From Mucilaginibacter mali (GTDB lineage: Bacteria > Bacteroidota > Bacteroidia > Sphingobacteriales > Sphingobacteriaceae), in contig NZ_CP054139.1 in the NCBI RefSeq assembly GCF_013283875.1, positions 5,022,001 through 5,086,000 of the forward strand: a stretch of DNA of 64,000 nucleotides, written 5' to 3'. Position 1 is the first letter of the stretch. The number at the start of each line of letters is the position of its first letter. The notes under the pieces were generated by a model. It did not search any database and had not been told where the DNA came from. It was given only the letters and a program-made list of their open reading frames with translations. Below, piece after piece: positions 26,622 through 37,900 of the stretch. The translations under genes and the position numbers were made by a program.

Positions 26622-26957
26622 ATGATCAATTTCCTCAAGGTATTATTCAGTATCGTTTTCGTTTGGATGTGCTACGAGGTAATTGATACCTGCCTGCACC
26701 ATAACCTGTTTACCGAGTGGAATTACCTGGGCGGCATAGCCTGGATGCGCGCCACCCTGTGGGATTTTTACGCCAACATACTGGTTATCTATGTGTGGGT
26801 ATGTTATAAAGAAAAGCATATAGCGTTAAAGATATTATGGTTGGTTCTGCTGTTCTGTTTAGGAAGTATTGCCAGCTGCGGCTATGTACTGATACAGCTC
26901 TTCAAACTAAAACCCGGCGAGGGCGTTAAGCATTTATTCGGTAAGCAAAATGGATGA
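26622..26957 (+). CDS. DUF1475-like small membrane protein
   Basis: A 111-residue protein with three hydrophobic segments (LKVLFSIVFVWMCYEV, DFYANILVIYVWVCY, ALKILWLVLLFCLGSIASCGY). It resembles DUF1475 proteins, which occur beside DUF1295 genes. Its end overlaps the next gene by eight bases (ATGGATGA), so the two are translated together. Function unknown; a lipid role is suggested only by context. Confidence 0.68.
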   Translation: MINFLKVLFSIVFVWMCYEVIDTCLHHNLFTEWNYLGGIAWMRATLWDFYANILVIYVWVCYKEKHIALKILWLVLLFCLGSIASCGYVLIQLFKLKPGEGVKHLFGKQNG

Positions 26958-27744
26958 TATCTCGGTTTGGTGTTTAGCGCTGGTTTGCCTGGCCGCCTGC
27001 TGTTTGATAATGGCCGCTGCCTGGCTATGGGCGCATAAAATTAAAAACGCCAGCGTGGTAGATATGTTCTGGTCGTACAATTTCCCGGTTATCGCTATCC
27101 TGCTGTTTTTACTGGCACCCGGTTGGGAAACACGCCGCATCCTGATCTGCGGTATGGTGATTATTGCCGGTATGCGCCTGGGGACACATCTGGGCCGGCG
27201 CATATTAAGCCACCTTGATGAAGAAGAGGGTCGCTACCAGCAATTGCGCAAGGAATGGGCGCCCAATGCCGAACGTACATTCTTCTTTTTCTTCCAGGCG
27301 CAGGCGGTTTCTAACGTCATACTGGCTGTCCCCTTCTTTGTTATTTTAATGAACCCTGCCGTGGGCGTGAACGCCTTCGAGTGGATCGGCTTTTTCCTGT
27401 GGTTCATCAGCGTAAGTTTTGAGGCCATGGCCGATCGTCAGCTGGCCGAGTTTAAAAAAGACCCGGCCAATAAAGGTAAGGTGTGCGATAAGGGCCTATG
27501 GTATTATTCGCGCCATCCCAATTATTTTTTTGAATGGCTGATGTGGGTATCCTACTTCATCTTCGCGCTGGGTTCGCCGTATGGCTGGCTGGGCGTAATC
27601 AGTCCGACTATCATCCTTTATCTGCTGCTAAAAGTAACCGGCATACCGGCTACAGAGGAGCAGTCGCTGCGGTCTAAAGGCGATGCTTTCCGGGCGTATC
27701 AGAAAAGCACGAGCGTGTTTGTTCCGTGGTTTAAGAAAAGCTAA
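26950..27744 (+). CDS. DUF1295 / steroid 5-alpha-reductase-like membrane protein
   Basis: The 264-residue multi-span protein has the family signature in its C-terminal third: GLWYYSRHPNYFFEWLMWVSYF and the later TGIPATEEQSLRSKGDAFRAYQ. Relatives reduce double bonds in lipids or act as isoprenylcysteine-type methyltransferase relatives. With the desaturase and DUF1475 gene it suggests an acyl-lipid modification set. Confidence 0.85.
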   Translation: MDDISVWCLALVCLAACCLIMAAAWLWAHKIKNASVVDMFWSYNFPVIAILLFLLAPGWETRRILICGMVIIAGMRLGTHLGRRILSHLDEEEGRYQQLRKEWAPNAERTFFFFFQAQAVSNVILAVPFFVILMNPAVGVNAFEWIGFFLWFISVSFEAMADRQLAEFKKDPANKGKVCDKGLWYYSRHPNYFFEWLMWVSYFIFALGSPYGWLGVISPTIILYLLLKVTGIPATEEQSLRSKGDAFRAYQKSTSVFVPWFKKS

Positions 27745-27761
27745 CCATCTTTTACTCTCAC

Positions 27762-27871
27762 CTTGTCATTGCGAGGAGCAGGTGGGGGGGGCTGTGAAAT
27801 GGGGCGACGTGGCAATCTCGTCGCGTGTAAACTAACTACGAGATTGCCCCGCTATCGCTCGCAATGACAAG
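27762..27871. repeat. GTCATTGCGAG palindromic repeat, copy 1
   Basis: Arms CTTGTCATTGCGAG (27762-27775) and CTCGCAATGACAAG (27858-27871) are perfect. Inner GGCAATCTCGT and ACGAGATTGCC pair around TAAACTAACT. The copy at 51657-51761 is nearly identical inside. It lies between convergent genes. Confidence 0.8.
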
Positions 27872-27889
27872 TTGTTTATATATGAGGGC

Positions 27890-30800
27890 TTACTCCTGCG
27901 CCTTATTCAAACACTCCTGCAATATCCTCGCGAACACCTTATCATTTGGTGGTGCAAAGATCTTGTTATGCTCGCCGGGGATATCGTGCACATGTACACC
28001 TTTCAGCGCGTAGGGTTTCCAGCCCAGGTATTTAAAATCGTCCATGTAAAAGGTATGCTTCTGCGCGCGGAAGATCTCTACAGCTATAGGATAAGGCTTC
28101 ATGCTGTAGTTCCGTTCGGCTTCTTCATTAGCTACGTCTATCTTGTTGGCGTAGCCAAAAAAGCCCTCTTGCTTTTGCTCTTTACCGTAACGCATATCCC
28201 AATACTTGCGAATAACGCGGCGTTTCAGCATCTCCTTTTTATAGGTATACGTTTCCTTGGGGTTTTGCATCAGTAGCACTACCGAGTGCATCAATTGTTT
28301 AATAAGGAACCAAATGCGGTTGAACCATTTTTTAAGCGGCGCATCAAAATAGTCCGACCGGTAAGCATAGGTATCGAACATGGCCAGCATCTTCACCTCT
28401 TTGCCCATAGCATCCAGTTGGCGCGCCATTTCATAAGCAATGATACCCCCGAACGAATAGCCCGCCAGCGCATACGGCCCTACCGGGTTCTGGGCGATGA
28501 TCTCGGCCACGTAGTGCCCGGCAATATCTTCCATGCGGCGGTGCGGCTCGTCTATGCCGTTCATGCCGTAAGCTTGCAGGCCGTAAACAGGCTGGTTTGC
28601 ATCCATATTCATGGCCAGCGTATTGAAAAGCAATACATTCAGGCCCGCACCGTGAACAATGTACAGCGGCATCTTATCGCCCAAAGGTTTTATCGGCACC
28701 AGCGAATCCCACGTAACCGATTTACCGTCCATCTTGAGCAACAAAGCCAGTTTCTCTACAGTTGAGTGACTGAACAAACTCGCCAGCGGCAGGTTCTTGC
28801 CGGTCTCCTTTTCTAAGGCGGTCATGATCTCAACTGCTGTTAATGAGTGCCCGCCCAGTTCAAAAAAGTCGTCGTAGATGCTTATCTTATCTATGTTCAG
28901 GTACTTCTTCCATATCTCGGCCACCTGCTGCTCTATACTGGTGCGCGGCGGTACGTAGGCTGCCCTGTTTTGGGTATAATCCGGCTCGGGCAGGGCATTG
29001 GTATCTATTTTGCCATTAGGCGTAAGCGGAAATTCATCCAATACCATGATGTATTGCGGTACCATATAATCCAGCAATACCTTTTTCAGTTCATCGCGCC
29101 AATCTTTTATTTGCAAGCCGGTGTCAGTGGTCAATTTTTGGCGGGTAACCACATAAGCTACCAGGTTGATATTGTTTGATGGGTCGGGCCGCGCAACCAC
29201 TACCGAATCCTTAACATGCTTTAGGCGATTGACATGAAAAGCCACCTCGCCGGTCTCGATACGGTAACCGCGTATCTTCACCTGGTGATCCACACGGCCG
29301 AGGCATTGTATCTCGCCGCTGTTGAGTATACGGCCATTATCGCCGGTACGGTATATTTTGCCTGATGCCGTGGTGGCAAATGGGTCGAGGATAAAGCGCT
29401 CGGCGGTCAGCTCACTGCGGTTAAAATAGCCGGGGGCAACACCATCACCACCGATGTAGATCTCGCCGGTTGACCCAGGCGATACTTGCTTCAGGTTATC
29501 ATCTAAAATATAAACCTGGGTATTGGCTATCGGTTTACCAATGGTAATGATCTGGTCGGCGGCGCTTACCTTTTTAACGGTCGACCAAATGGTGGTCTCC
29601 GTTGGGCCGTACATGTTCCATAATTCACTGCATTTTTCAAGCAGTTTCAGGGCCAGGTCTTTAGGCAGGGCTTCGCCACCGCAAAGTATCTTCAGCGGCA
29701 GTTTCTCGTTCCAGCCCGATTCCAGCATGATCTTCCAGGTATAAGGCGTGGCCTGCATCACCGTAATTTGCTCCTGGCGGATGAGCTGCAGCAGCACACG
29801 GCCATCCCTGGCGCTATCAGCATCTAAAATGTAAACGCAAGCCCCGGTGATTAGCGGCAAGTACAGTTCCAGTCCTGCGATATCGAACGATACGGTAGTT
29901 ACGGCCAGCAGTTTATCGCCGGCTTTCATGCCCGGTTCGCGCTGCATGCTTACCAAAAAGTTCACCAGGTTGTAGTGGGCTATCTGCACACCTTTAGGGT
30001 GACCGGTAGATCCCGATGTATACAGCACATAAGCCAGATCGGTGCCATGCACCTCTAAAGCTACCGGCGTATCCGGGTACTCACTGCTGGCTATCATAGC
30101 ATCCTCTATCAACAGTTCCTGGGCTTCGGTCTCAAAGTGTCCTTTATAATTTTCGGATGTGATCAACACCTTTACCGACGCATCGTTCAAGATATATTTT
30201 ACGCGCTCAACAGGGTATTCGGGGTCGATAGGTAGATAGGCTGCGCCCGCCTTAAGTATCGCCAACAGGGCGATCACCATCTCTGCAGAACGGTCGACCG
30301 CCAATGCCACCAGATCGCCTTTTAGCACGTGGGTGCTCATCAGTAAGGCGGCCAATCGGTTAGATGCCCGGTCTAACTCGCGGTAGGATATCACACGTTC
30401 GCCAAATTTTACAGCGGTATTGGTTGGATATTGCTTAGCGATATCGCTGATGAGCTGATGCAGCGGTTTCTCGCGTGGATAGGCCGCGGCGGTATTATTC
30501 AGTTCGGAAAGCGACAGGTCGGCCGTTGCTTCTTCTACACCCGAAAGGGTTTTGATCAGTAGCTCCGGTTCGGCGGTAACTTTTTGCAATAGGCTTTCGA
30601 AACCCAGCATCATCGCCTCGATGGAAGATGCACCGAACAGCCCGGCATTGTATGACCAATCCATGTGCAGGCCCGAACCGATATCGTTCACGTTGATAAA
30701 GATCTCGAAATTCTCGAACCTGCGTGGTTCGGCAACCAGCTGGTGCGTAAGGTTATGGAAGTTGATGCCCATATCCATCCCCATATCGCTGTTGAAAACT

Positions 30801-31918
30801 ACAGGCACCAGTGGTACCCGCGATGGGTCACGGCCGATATTCAACTTTTTCAATAACGTACCGAACGTGATCATCTGGTGATCATAAGCATCCAGTATCT
30901 CCGACCGGCGGCCTTTCAGGTATTGCAGGAAAGTACTTTCACCATCAACCGTACTTTTTACAGGTAGCAGGTTAACGCAGTGGCCTACCAGGCCTACCTC
31001 GCCAATGGCGGTTTGCCCGGCGGCAGGAACGCCTACTACCACATCGCGTTGGCCGGTGGTGTTTTGCAGCCAAACTTCAAAAGCCACCAGCAGGGTGGTA
31101 ATTAAACTATTTCCCGACTTGACGGCCAGTTTTTTAATGGCAGCGGTAAGACTTTCATCAAGGCTGTGTTTATAATGCTTGCTGGCAAAGGCGCGTATCT
31201 CGGGGCGCGGGTGATCTACCGGCATATCCGTTACGGGTACATTGCCTTTATATTTGTTCAGCCAAAATTGTTCGGTCTCTTTGTAATCGGGCGCGGCGGT
31301 AAAGTCGGCTTGTTCTACAGCGTATTGGCTATACTTTGGTGCTACGGGCAGATCGGGCACCTTATCGGCAGCATAAGCCGAATAGAATTGCCCCAACTCC
31401 TGCAAGATCACCCCGAACGACCAGCCATCGCAAATAATATGGTGCAGCGTCAGTATCAGCTGGTGCTGGTCGGCGGCCAGTTTAAATATCTTTACACGCA
31501 TCAGCGGCCCGTTCACCAGGTCGAACTGTTGCTGCATGTTCTGCGCCACATATTCATCTATCAAATGCCTGCGGTAAACTTCTGCCTTGTCCGACAGGTC
31601 GTCGAAATTCAGATCGGGCTGCAGGTAACTGTAAATGCACATCTTAGCGCCATTAGGACTAAAGGTGCTGCGCAAAGCCTCGTGGCGGTTCACCAGCGAT
31701 TCGATGGCCCGTTTCAGCGCATCCGCATCCAGCTTGCCCTGCAGATTAAGGGCAAAACTTTCGTTATAGGCGCAACTGGCCTCGGCGCCGCCAAATTTGC
31801 ACGATAGCCATATTTCTATCTGCGGTTCGGTAGACGGTGCAATTAATAACAGTTCCGGCCCGGCAAATGGGTCAAAATCAACAGGGGAAAGATGATAGGT
31901 TTGGTTAGTAGTATCCAC
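27890..31918 (-). CDS. Nonribosomal peptide synthetase, C-A-PCP-TE
   Basis: This 1342-residue protein is the second and last part of the assembly line. Condensation domain about 25-470 with HHIICDG (159-165); adenylation about 480-975 with LYTSGSTGHPKG and NMYGPTETT; carrier LGGHS with Ser1025; thioesterase with GYSFGG (Ser1155), Asp1182 and His1317. The A-domain pocket residues, read by alignment to PheA, are D-I-L-Q-L-G-M-I-W-K, the glycine type as I remember it. It would join glycine to the upstream chain and release the product as acid or ring. Start is GTG six bases after the preceding stop, so translation is coupled. Confidence 0.93.
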   Translation of the reverse strand: MDTTNQTYHLSPVDFDPFAGPELLLIAPSTEPQIEIWLSCKFGGAEASCAYNESFALNLQGKLDADALKRAIESLVNRHEALRSTFSPNGAKMCIYSYLQPDLNFDDLSDKAEVYRRHLIDEYVAQNMQQQFDLVNGPLMRVKIFKLAADQHQLILTLHHIICDGWSFGVILQELGQFYSAYAADKVPDLPVAPKYSQYAVEQADFTAAPDYKETEQFWLNKYKGNVPVTDMPVDHPRPEIRAFASKHYKHSLDESLTAAIKKLAVKSGNSLITTLLVAFEVWLQNTTGQRDVVVGVPAAGQTAIGEVGLVGHCVNLLPVKSTVDGESTFLQYLKGRRSEILDAYDHQMITFGTLLKKLNIGRDPSRVPLVPVVFNSDMGMDMGINFHNLTHQLVAEPRRFENFEIFINVNDIGSGLHMDWSYNAGLFGASSIEAMMLGFESLLQKVTAEPELLIKTLSGVEEATADLSLSELNNTAAAYPREKPLHQLISDIAKQYPTNTAVKFGERVISYRELDRASNRLAALLMSTHVLKGDLVALAVDRSAEMVIALLAILKAGAAYLPIDPEYPVERVKYILNDASVKVLITSENYKGHFETEAQELLIEDAMIASSEYPDTPVALEVHGTDLAYVLYTSGSTGHPKGVQIAHYNLVNFLVSMQREPGMKAGDKLLAVTTVSFDIAGLELYLPLITGACVYILDADSARDGRVLLQLIRQEQITVMQATPYTWKIMLESGWNEKLPLKILCGGEALPKDLALKLLEKCSELWNMYGPTETTIWSTVKKVSAADQIITIGKPIANTQVYILDDNLKQVSPGSTGEIYIGGDGVAPGYFNRSELTAERFILDPFATTASGKIYRTGDNGRILNSGEIQCLGRVDHQVKIRGYRIETGEVAFHVNRLKHVKDSVVVARPDPSNNINLVAYVVTRQKLTTDTGLQIKDWRDELKKVLLDYMVPQYIMVLDEFPLTPNGKIDTNALPEPDYTQNRAAYVPPRTSIEQQVAEIWKKYLNIDKISIYDDFFELGGHSLTAVEIMTALEKETGKNLPLASLFSHSTVEKLALLLKMDGKSVTWDSLVPIKPLGDKMPLYIVHGAGLNVLLFNTLAMNMDANQPVYGLQAYGMNGIDEPHRRMEDIAGHYVAEIIAQNPVGPYALAGYSFGGIIAYEMARQLDAMGKEVKMLAMFDTYAYRSDYFDAPLKKWFNRIWFLIKQLMHSVVLLMQNPKETYTYKKEMLKRRVIRKYWDMRYGKEQKQEGFFGYANKIDVANEEAERNYSMKPYPIAVEIFRAQKHTFYMDDFKYLGWKPYALKGVHVHDIPGEHNKIFAPPNDKVFARILQECLNKAQE

Positions 31919-31924
31919 TGTTTA

Positions 31925-34900
31925 TTAGTTGTTTTGAACCTGCAAATATTTACCGGGATTGTTTTTATCGGGCACGAACCAGGCGGGATTGCCCTCTTTA
32001 TCGCGGCCCAGTTTAGCATCCGGCACAGGGGCTTTATTAAAGGCGCTTAGCTTGCTTTCAGCTTTAATTTCCGTTTTATCTTCGGGCTTGCGGATGGCGG
32101 TATCCGCGTTAAAAAAGCCGCCGGCCACCATATCTTCCACACTCTCGTTAAATTTAGCTACGATAGTATCTACATCTTCCATGGTATGCGCCGCGGTAAG
32201 GAAGCAAGGGAAAATATCCCAAATATGTATCCCTTTCAACCGCATCAGGGTGAACAGCAACTCGCCGAAAGGCATCTCGAACGTGAACTTGATCTTCCAT
32301 AACGAACCGAACTGTGCAATATAGACCGGCAGCTCGTGCTTTTTGCAGATCTCGTTCAATCGGTCGGCCAGATTCTTGGCCATGCCTGTTAAGCGTTCTT
32401 GCAGGCCCGGGCCTTGTTCTTTCAGATAATTCAGCACGGCATTGGCACCGGCCAAAGCCAGCGGATGGCGCACAAAAGTACCGGCAAAATAGGTAACACC
32501 TGCTTCAGGAACAGATGCATCGCCGTATTGCCATTTGCCACCGCCATCAAGCGCATCCATATATTGCGGGATGCCTGCTATAACGCCTATCGGCATACCG
32601 CCGCCTATCACCTTACCATAGGTACCAATATCGGCTTTGATACCGAACAAACCCTGCGCGCCACGCGGGTGCATACGGAAGCCGGTTATCACCTCATCAA
32701 ATATCAGCGCTACATCGGCATCTTTGGTGATCTGCCTTAGTTGTTTCAAAAATTCTATGGGCTGATATTCAGGTCGGCGGCTTTGCACCGGTTCTACCAT
32801 TACAGCGGCGATCTCGTGCGCGCGCTGTTTAATGATGGCCAGCGATTCGTCGGTGCCGTAATCCAGTATCAACATATTTTGTACTGCCTCGGGCAAAATG
32901 CCGGGGGCGGCTGGGATGGTCTTCAATTTTTTGCTGCCGCGAACAATCACCTCATCAATAATGCCATGGTACGATCCTGCAAAGGCCACGATAAGCGAGC
33001 GCCCTGTTACCGTACGTGCCATACGCATAGCGCCCAGTACCGCTTCAGACCCGGTATTGCAAAGCGCCGAACGCTCGAACCCGGTAAACTCGTTGATCAG
33101 CTGGCAAACATCGCCCGCCAAAATGTGCTGCGGACCTATCTCAAAACCAGCCTCTATTTGCTGCTGGAATACCTTCTTCAGAAAATCGGGGTTATAACCC
33201 AGGAAGTTGGAGCCGAAACCGTTCAGGGCATCCACGTATTCGTTACCGTCGATATCCCATACACGACTGCCTTTGGATTTATTGACCACCAGCGGGTAAA
33301 CCACCTCTTTGGTCAACGGGCGGAAGCCGGATACCACCCGCGGATCCGCCATGCCTTCGCGGTGCTTTTGGGTGTATTCTTTACTGCTTTTGGTGCGGTC
33401 GTTGTAGTTTTTGGTCAGGTCGGCTATAAATTTCTTTTGCTGATCCGATAGTTCTGTCGATTGCCTGTCTATCCTTGCCGTAGCGCCGAAAGGTTTTTTC
33501 ACCTCCACCATTTCTTCTGGCGTAAGGTCGGCATCCAGCTTGTAAGTTGTTTTTGGTGCTGCCGATGACATTACCGGTTGTTGCGGTATAGCTTGCTGAG
33601 GGGTAGGCGCACCACCTTGTAATAGCGATATCTGTTGCGATAATAACTGCACTTGCTGCGCGATAAGGCCCAGCTGGGTCTGGTCGCCGTAGTTTACCGC
33701 GTCGTTAACGGCTGTGGCAATTGGAGCAGGCGCTGCCGGGGCCTGGTAGGCCGATGCAGGCAGGTTCTCGTCAAAAAAAGCCGCCAACAATTCTACATTT
33801 TCGTATTGTTCATACAGTTTGCGGAAAGTGATGGGTACGCCAAATTCTTTTTTCAGGTTTTGGGCTATCTGCGTTAGCAACAACGAGTCGAAACCGGCTT
33901 CGGCAAAACTCATGTTCACAGGCACAGCGGCCATATCGATACCCGAGGCGGCTTCGAAAATTTCCCTGATCTTGTTCGATAATAGTTCTTTTCTCGGCAT
34001 TGGAGGTGGAGTGTTTATCGGGGTAGTGGTAATTGGTGATATAGGTGCGGCTACGCCGTTAGCGCTAACCGTAGTGGTCAATATTTTTCCGGGTTGTATC
34101 CAGTGATCCTTATGGTCGAAGGCATACGATGGCAGGGCGACCTTGTTGCGGGTCTCGCCTGTGTAAAAGGCTTGCCAGTCGGGTTCTAAACCGTTAAGCC
34201 ATAAGTAGCCCAAACTGTTTAGGATACCGTTATAGTCGGATGTGTTATTTTCAACGATACCCGGAAGTATCAGCTGTTCCTTAGTTTTATCAACCTGTCC
34301 TTTGGCTAAGTTGGCCAGGATATTTCCCGGGCCACATTCCAGCAATACGCGGTTAGGTTCATCATTTGCGGTTTTTATGGCTTCTACAAACTCCACCGGT
34401 TCACGCATTTGGCGCGACCAGTAGGCCGGGCTGGTAGCTTCGGCTTCGCTAAGCCATTTACCCGTCATAGATGAGATGACCGGGATACGCGGCGCCGATA
34501 ATTTTACCTTGGCGACAAGCTGGGTAAATGGTTCGATGATACTATCTACCATGGCCGAATGCATAGCATTACTGGTATTGATCGGCATAGCGGCAATACC
34601 TTTTTCCGAAAGCAATTGCGCGAACGCCTCAACAGCCTCAGGCGTACCGGATACTACATTAAGGTTAGGGCTATTTTTTGTAGCGATAGAAACCTCTTTC
34701 GGCAGGATGCCTTGTAAAACTTCTACCGTTGCACGTACGGCCAGCATTTTACCAGCAAGCAGTTCGCTTATCATTTTTGCACGGGCGCATAGCAATTGCA
34801 GTACATCATCCAAACTCATGATGCCCGAAAGATGCGCGGCAGCAAACTCGCCCAGGCTATGACCTAAAAAGGCGGTGGGCTGTATGCCCCAATTCATCCA

Positions 34901-37900
34901 TAATTTAGCCAAAGCATATTCGATGGTGAAGATGGCAGGCTGTATATTGATGCCTTGTGTAAGTTTATCCTTAGCATCATCGCCATAGATCAAGTCCCGC
35001 ACATCGGTGCCGGTATAGGTTTTGATGATGGCAGCGCATTCGTTCACGGCATCGGCAAACACAGGTTTGTTCCGGTAAAGATCCTTACCCATGCCCGCGT
35101 ATTGCGAACCCTGCCCCGGGAACAGGAATACGACCTCGGTAGCCTTTTCTTTCAGCGTTTTTTGGCGCAGCGACCGGGTATCGCGCAGTTTATCCTGTAA
35201 CTCACCAGCGGTGGTTGCTACTTCAAAACGGCGGCTGTTAAATTCGGCACGGGCAGTGTTGAGGGTGTAGGCGGTATCCGATAAATTACTTATAGGGTGA
35301 TCAGCAAGTTTAAGCGCATAGCTTTCTACGCTGCTTTGCGTTTTGGCCGACCACGTAAATAATTGCACCGGGCGCGACGGGCACGACTCTGATATGATAT
35401 TTTCAAACTCCTGCAATACCACGTGCACATTGGTGCCCCCCACACCGAACGAACTTACACCGGCAGTGCGGGTGGTGGCGCTATCCCAGGGTTTTAAACT
35501 GCTGTTCACGTAAAACGGTGAATCCTCAAAACCGATGGCCGGGTTAGGCTTATTGTAAAACAACGAAGGTACCAGTTGGCGATGGTGTAACGAAAGTGCT
35601 GTTTTGATAAAACCCGTTACGCCCGAGGCAGCCGTTAAGTGCCCCATATTGCTTTTTACCGAACCAATGGCGCAGTATTGTTTTGCAGTTTGCTGGCCGA
35701 AAGCCAGCTTCAGGCCGTCTATCTCTATCGGGTCGCCCAAGGGGGTGGCGGTGCCATGGGCTTCTACATAACCAACGTTGGCGGCATCAATACCCCCATC
35801 GTGCAGGGCCGATGCGATGGCTCCGGCTTGGCCGCCCGCGCTTGGTGCGGTAAAGCTGCCTTTGCTGTGGCCATCGTTGTTAACGCCTTTGCCTTTTATC
35901 ACGGCGTAAATAGTATCGCCATCCTGTTTAGCGGCACTTAAAGGTTTCAGTAATACCACACCCGCGCCATCGCTAAATACGGTTCCCGTGGCCGATGCAT
36001 CAAAGGTGCGGGTATGGCCATCGGCACTTAGCATAGCGCCCTCCTGGTACAGGTGGCCACTTTTTACCGGGGCGGTAACGGTAGCACCGCCCGCCAAAGC
36101 CATATCGCATTGCCCGTTGCGTAATGCGTCTACTGCCTGGGCAATGGCCAGTAAAGATGTAGAGCAGGCCGAATAAACACTCACGGCCGGGCCTTTCAGG
36201 TTCAACTCGTAAGCGGTGCGGGTGGCTATATAATCTTTCTCGTTCAGCGTCATCACGTTGAATGCCCCGGCTTGCTCTACCTGCGCGGGGTTGGTGAGTA
36301 CGTTATTGTAGTAATAAGTATTGTTGTTGCTGCCGGCATATACGCCAACCAGCCCATTATAATTTTGCGGTTGATAACCCGATGCCTCCAACGCCTCCCA
36401 GGCTATCTCTAAAAATATGCGCTGCTGCGGGTCCATCATTTGGGCCAGCAGTGGGGCGATGTTAAAGAAACCGGCATCAAATGCGGCCGGGTTTTGCAGC
36501 ACGCCGCGGGCTTTTACGTAGGCGGCATTGCTTTTTAATTCGGCTGGGATATTAGGGTCAAGTTCCTCATCGCTAAAAAAGCTGACGGTTTCCTGCCCGT
36601 TCTTCAGGATATCCCAAAACGCATTGACATCATTCGCGCCCGGCCATTTACCGGCCATAGCTATCACGGCAATATCGCCGCCGGTAGTTTGTTTTTTGTT
36701 GGATGCGATGCGAACTTCTTGTTCGCCCGAACCATCAATATAAGCCGCAATACCGCTGATAGTGGGATACTGGTAAATTTTGGTTACCGGCAGTGCGATA
36801 TTGAATGCCGAACGCAACTGTGTGGCGGTATTGATAGCCAGCAGTGAGTTACCACCCAGATCAAAAAAGTTATCGTCTATGCCCACCTCATCCATAGTTA
36901 GCATATCAGCCCAAAGTGTAGCTAAACGTTTTTGGGTGATAGTGCTGGCGGCGCGGTATAAGCCTGCGCTTTCGGGGCGTTGCAGTACCGGGTTGGGCAG
37001 GGCGTTGCGATCTATCTTGCCGCTGCTGGTCTTGGGGAAATCTTTTACCCATATAAATGCCGATGGCACCATGTAATCGGGCACTTTTTCGGCAATGTAA
37101 TGTTTAGTGGCAGCGGTATCTTCGTTGGTGTTAGATATCAGGTAGGCGATAAGGCGTTTGTTACCGCCCGCGTATTCTTTAGCTACCACGGCGGCCTGTT
37201 GTATGCCGGGTGCCTGGTTAAGCAATACTTCTATTTCGGCAGGTTCCACCCGGTTACCACGGATCTTTACCTGTGTATCGGCACGGCCCAGGTATTCGAT
37301 ATTGTTATCGGGCAGCAGGCGGGCTACATCGCCGCTTTTATAAATGCGTTTAGTTTGGCCGTTGTGCTGCCAGTTGATGAAACGCTCGGCGGTCAGGTCG
37401 GGGCGGTTCAGGTAGCCATCGGCAAGGCAAATGCCGCTGATGTAGAGTTCACCGCTTTGGCCATCTTTTACAGGCGATAGCTGGTCGTCCAGTATTAACA
37501 TCTCTGTGTTATCTATCGGGATCCCGATAGTTGGCAAAGCAGGCCATTGCTGCGGGTCGCCGCTTAATTCCAACTGGGTAACCACGTGGCTTTCCGTAGG
37601 GCCGTATTGGTTGAATAGTTTGCATCCCGGCAGGGTCGAGAACAACTTAACGATCTGCGGGGTGATCTTTAATTGCTCGCCCGCGGTCATTACCTCTTTC
37701 AGCTGCAAATTGCTGAGCATATAGCTGTCGGCGGCTTCGGCCAGATACTGTAAAGCCACAAAGGGCAAGAACAGGCGGTTGATCTGTTTATGGTCGATGA
37801 ATCTTATTAATTCATTGGGATCAAGTCTTACCTCGTCGGATATCAGGAATAGCGTACCGCCGGTGGTCAGCGTAGCGAAGATCTCCTGGAAGGAAACATC

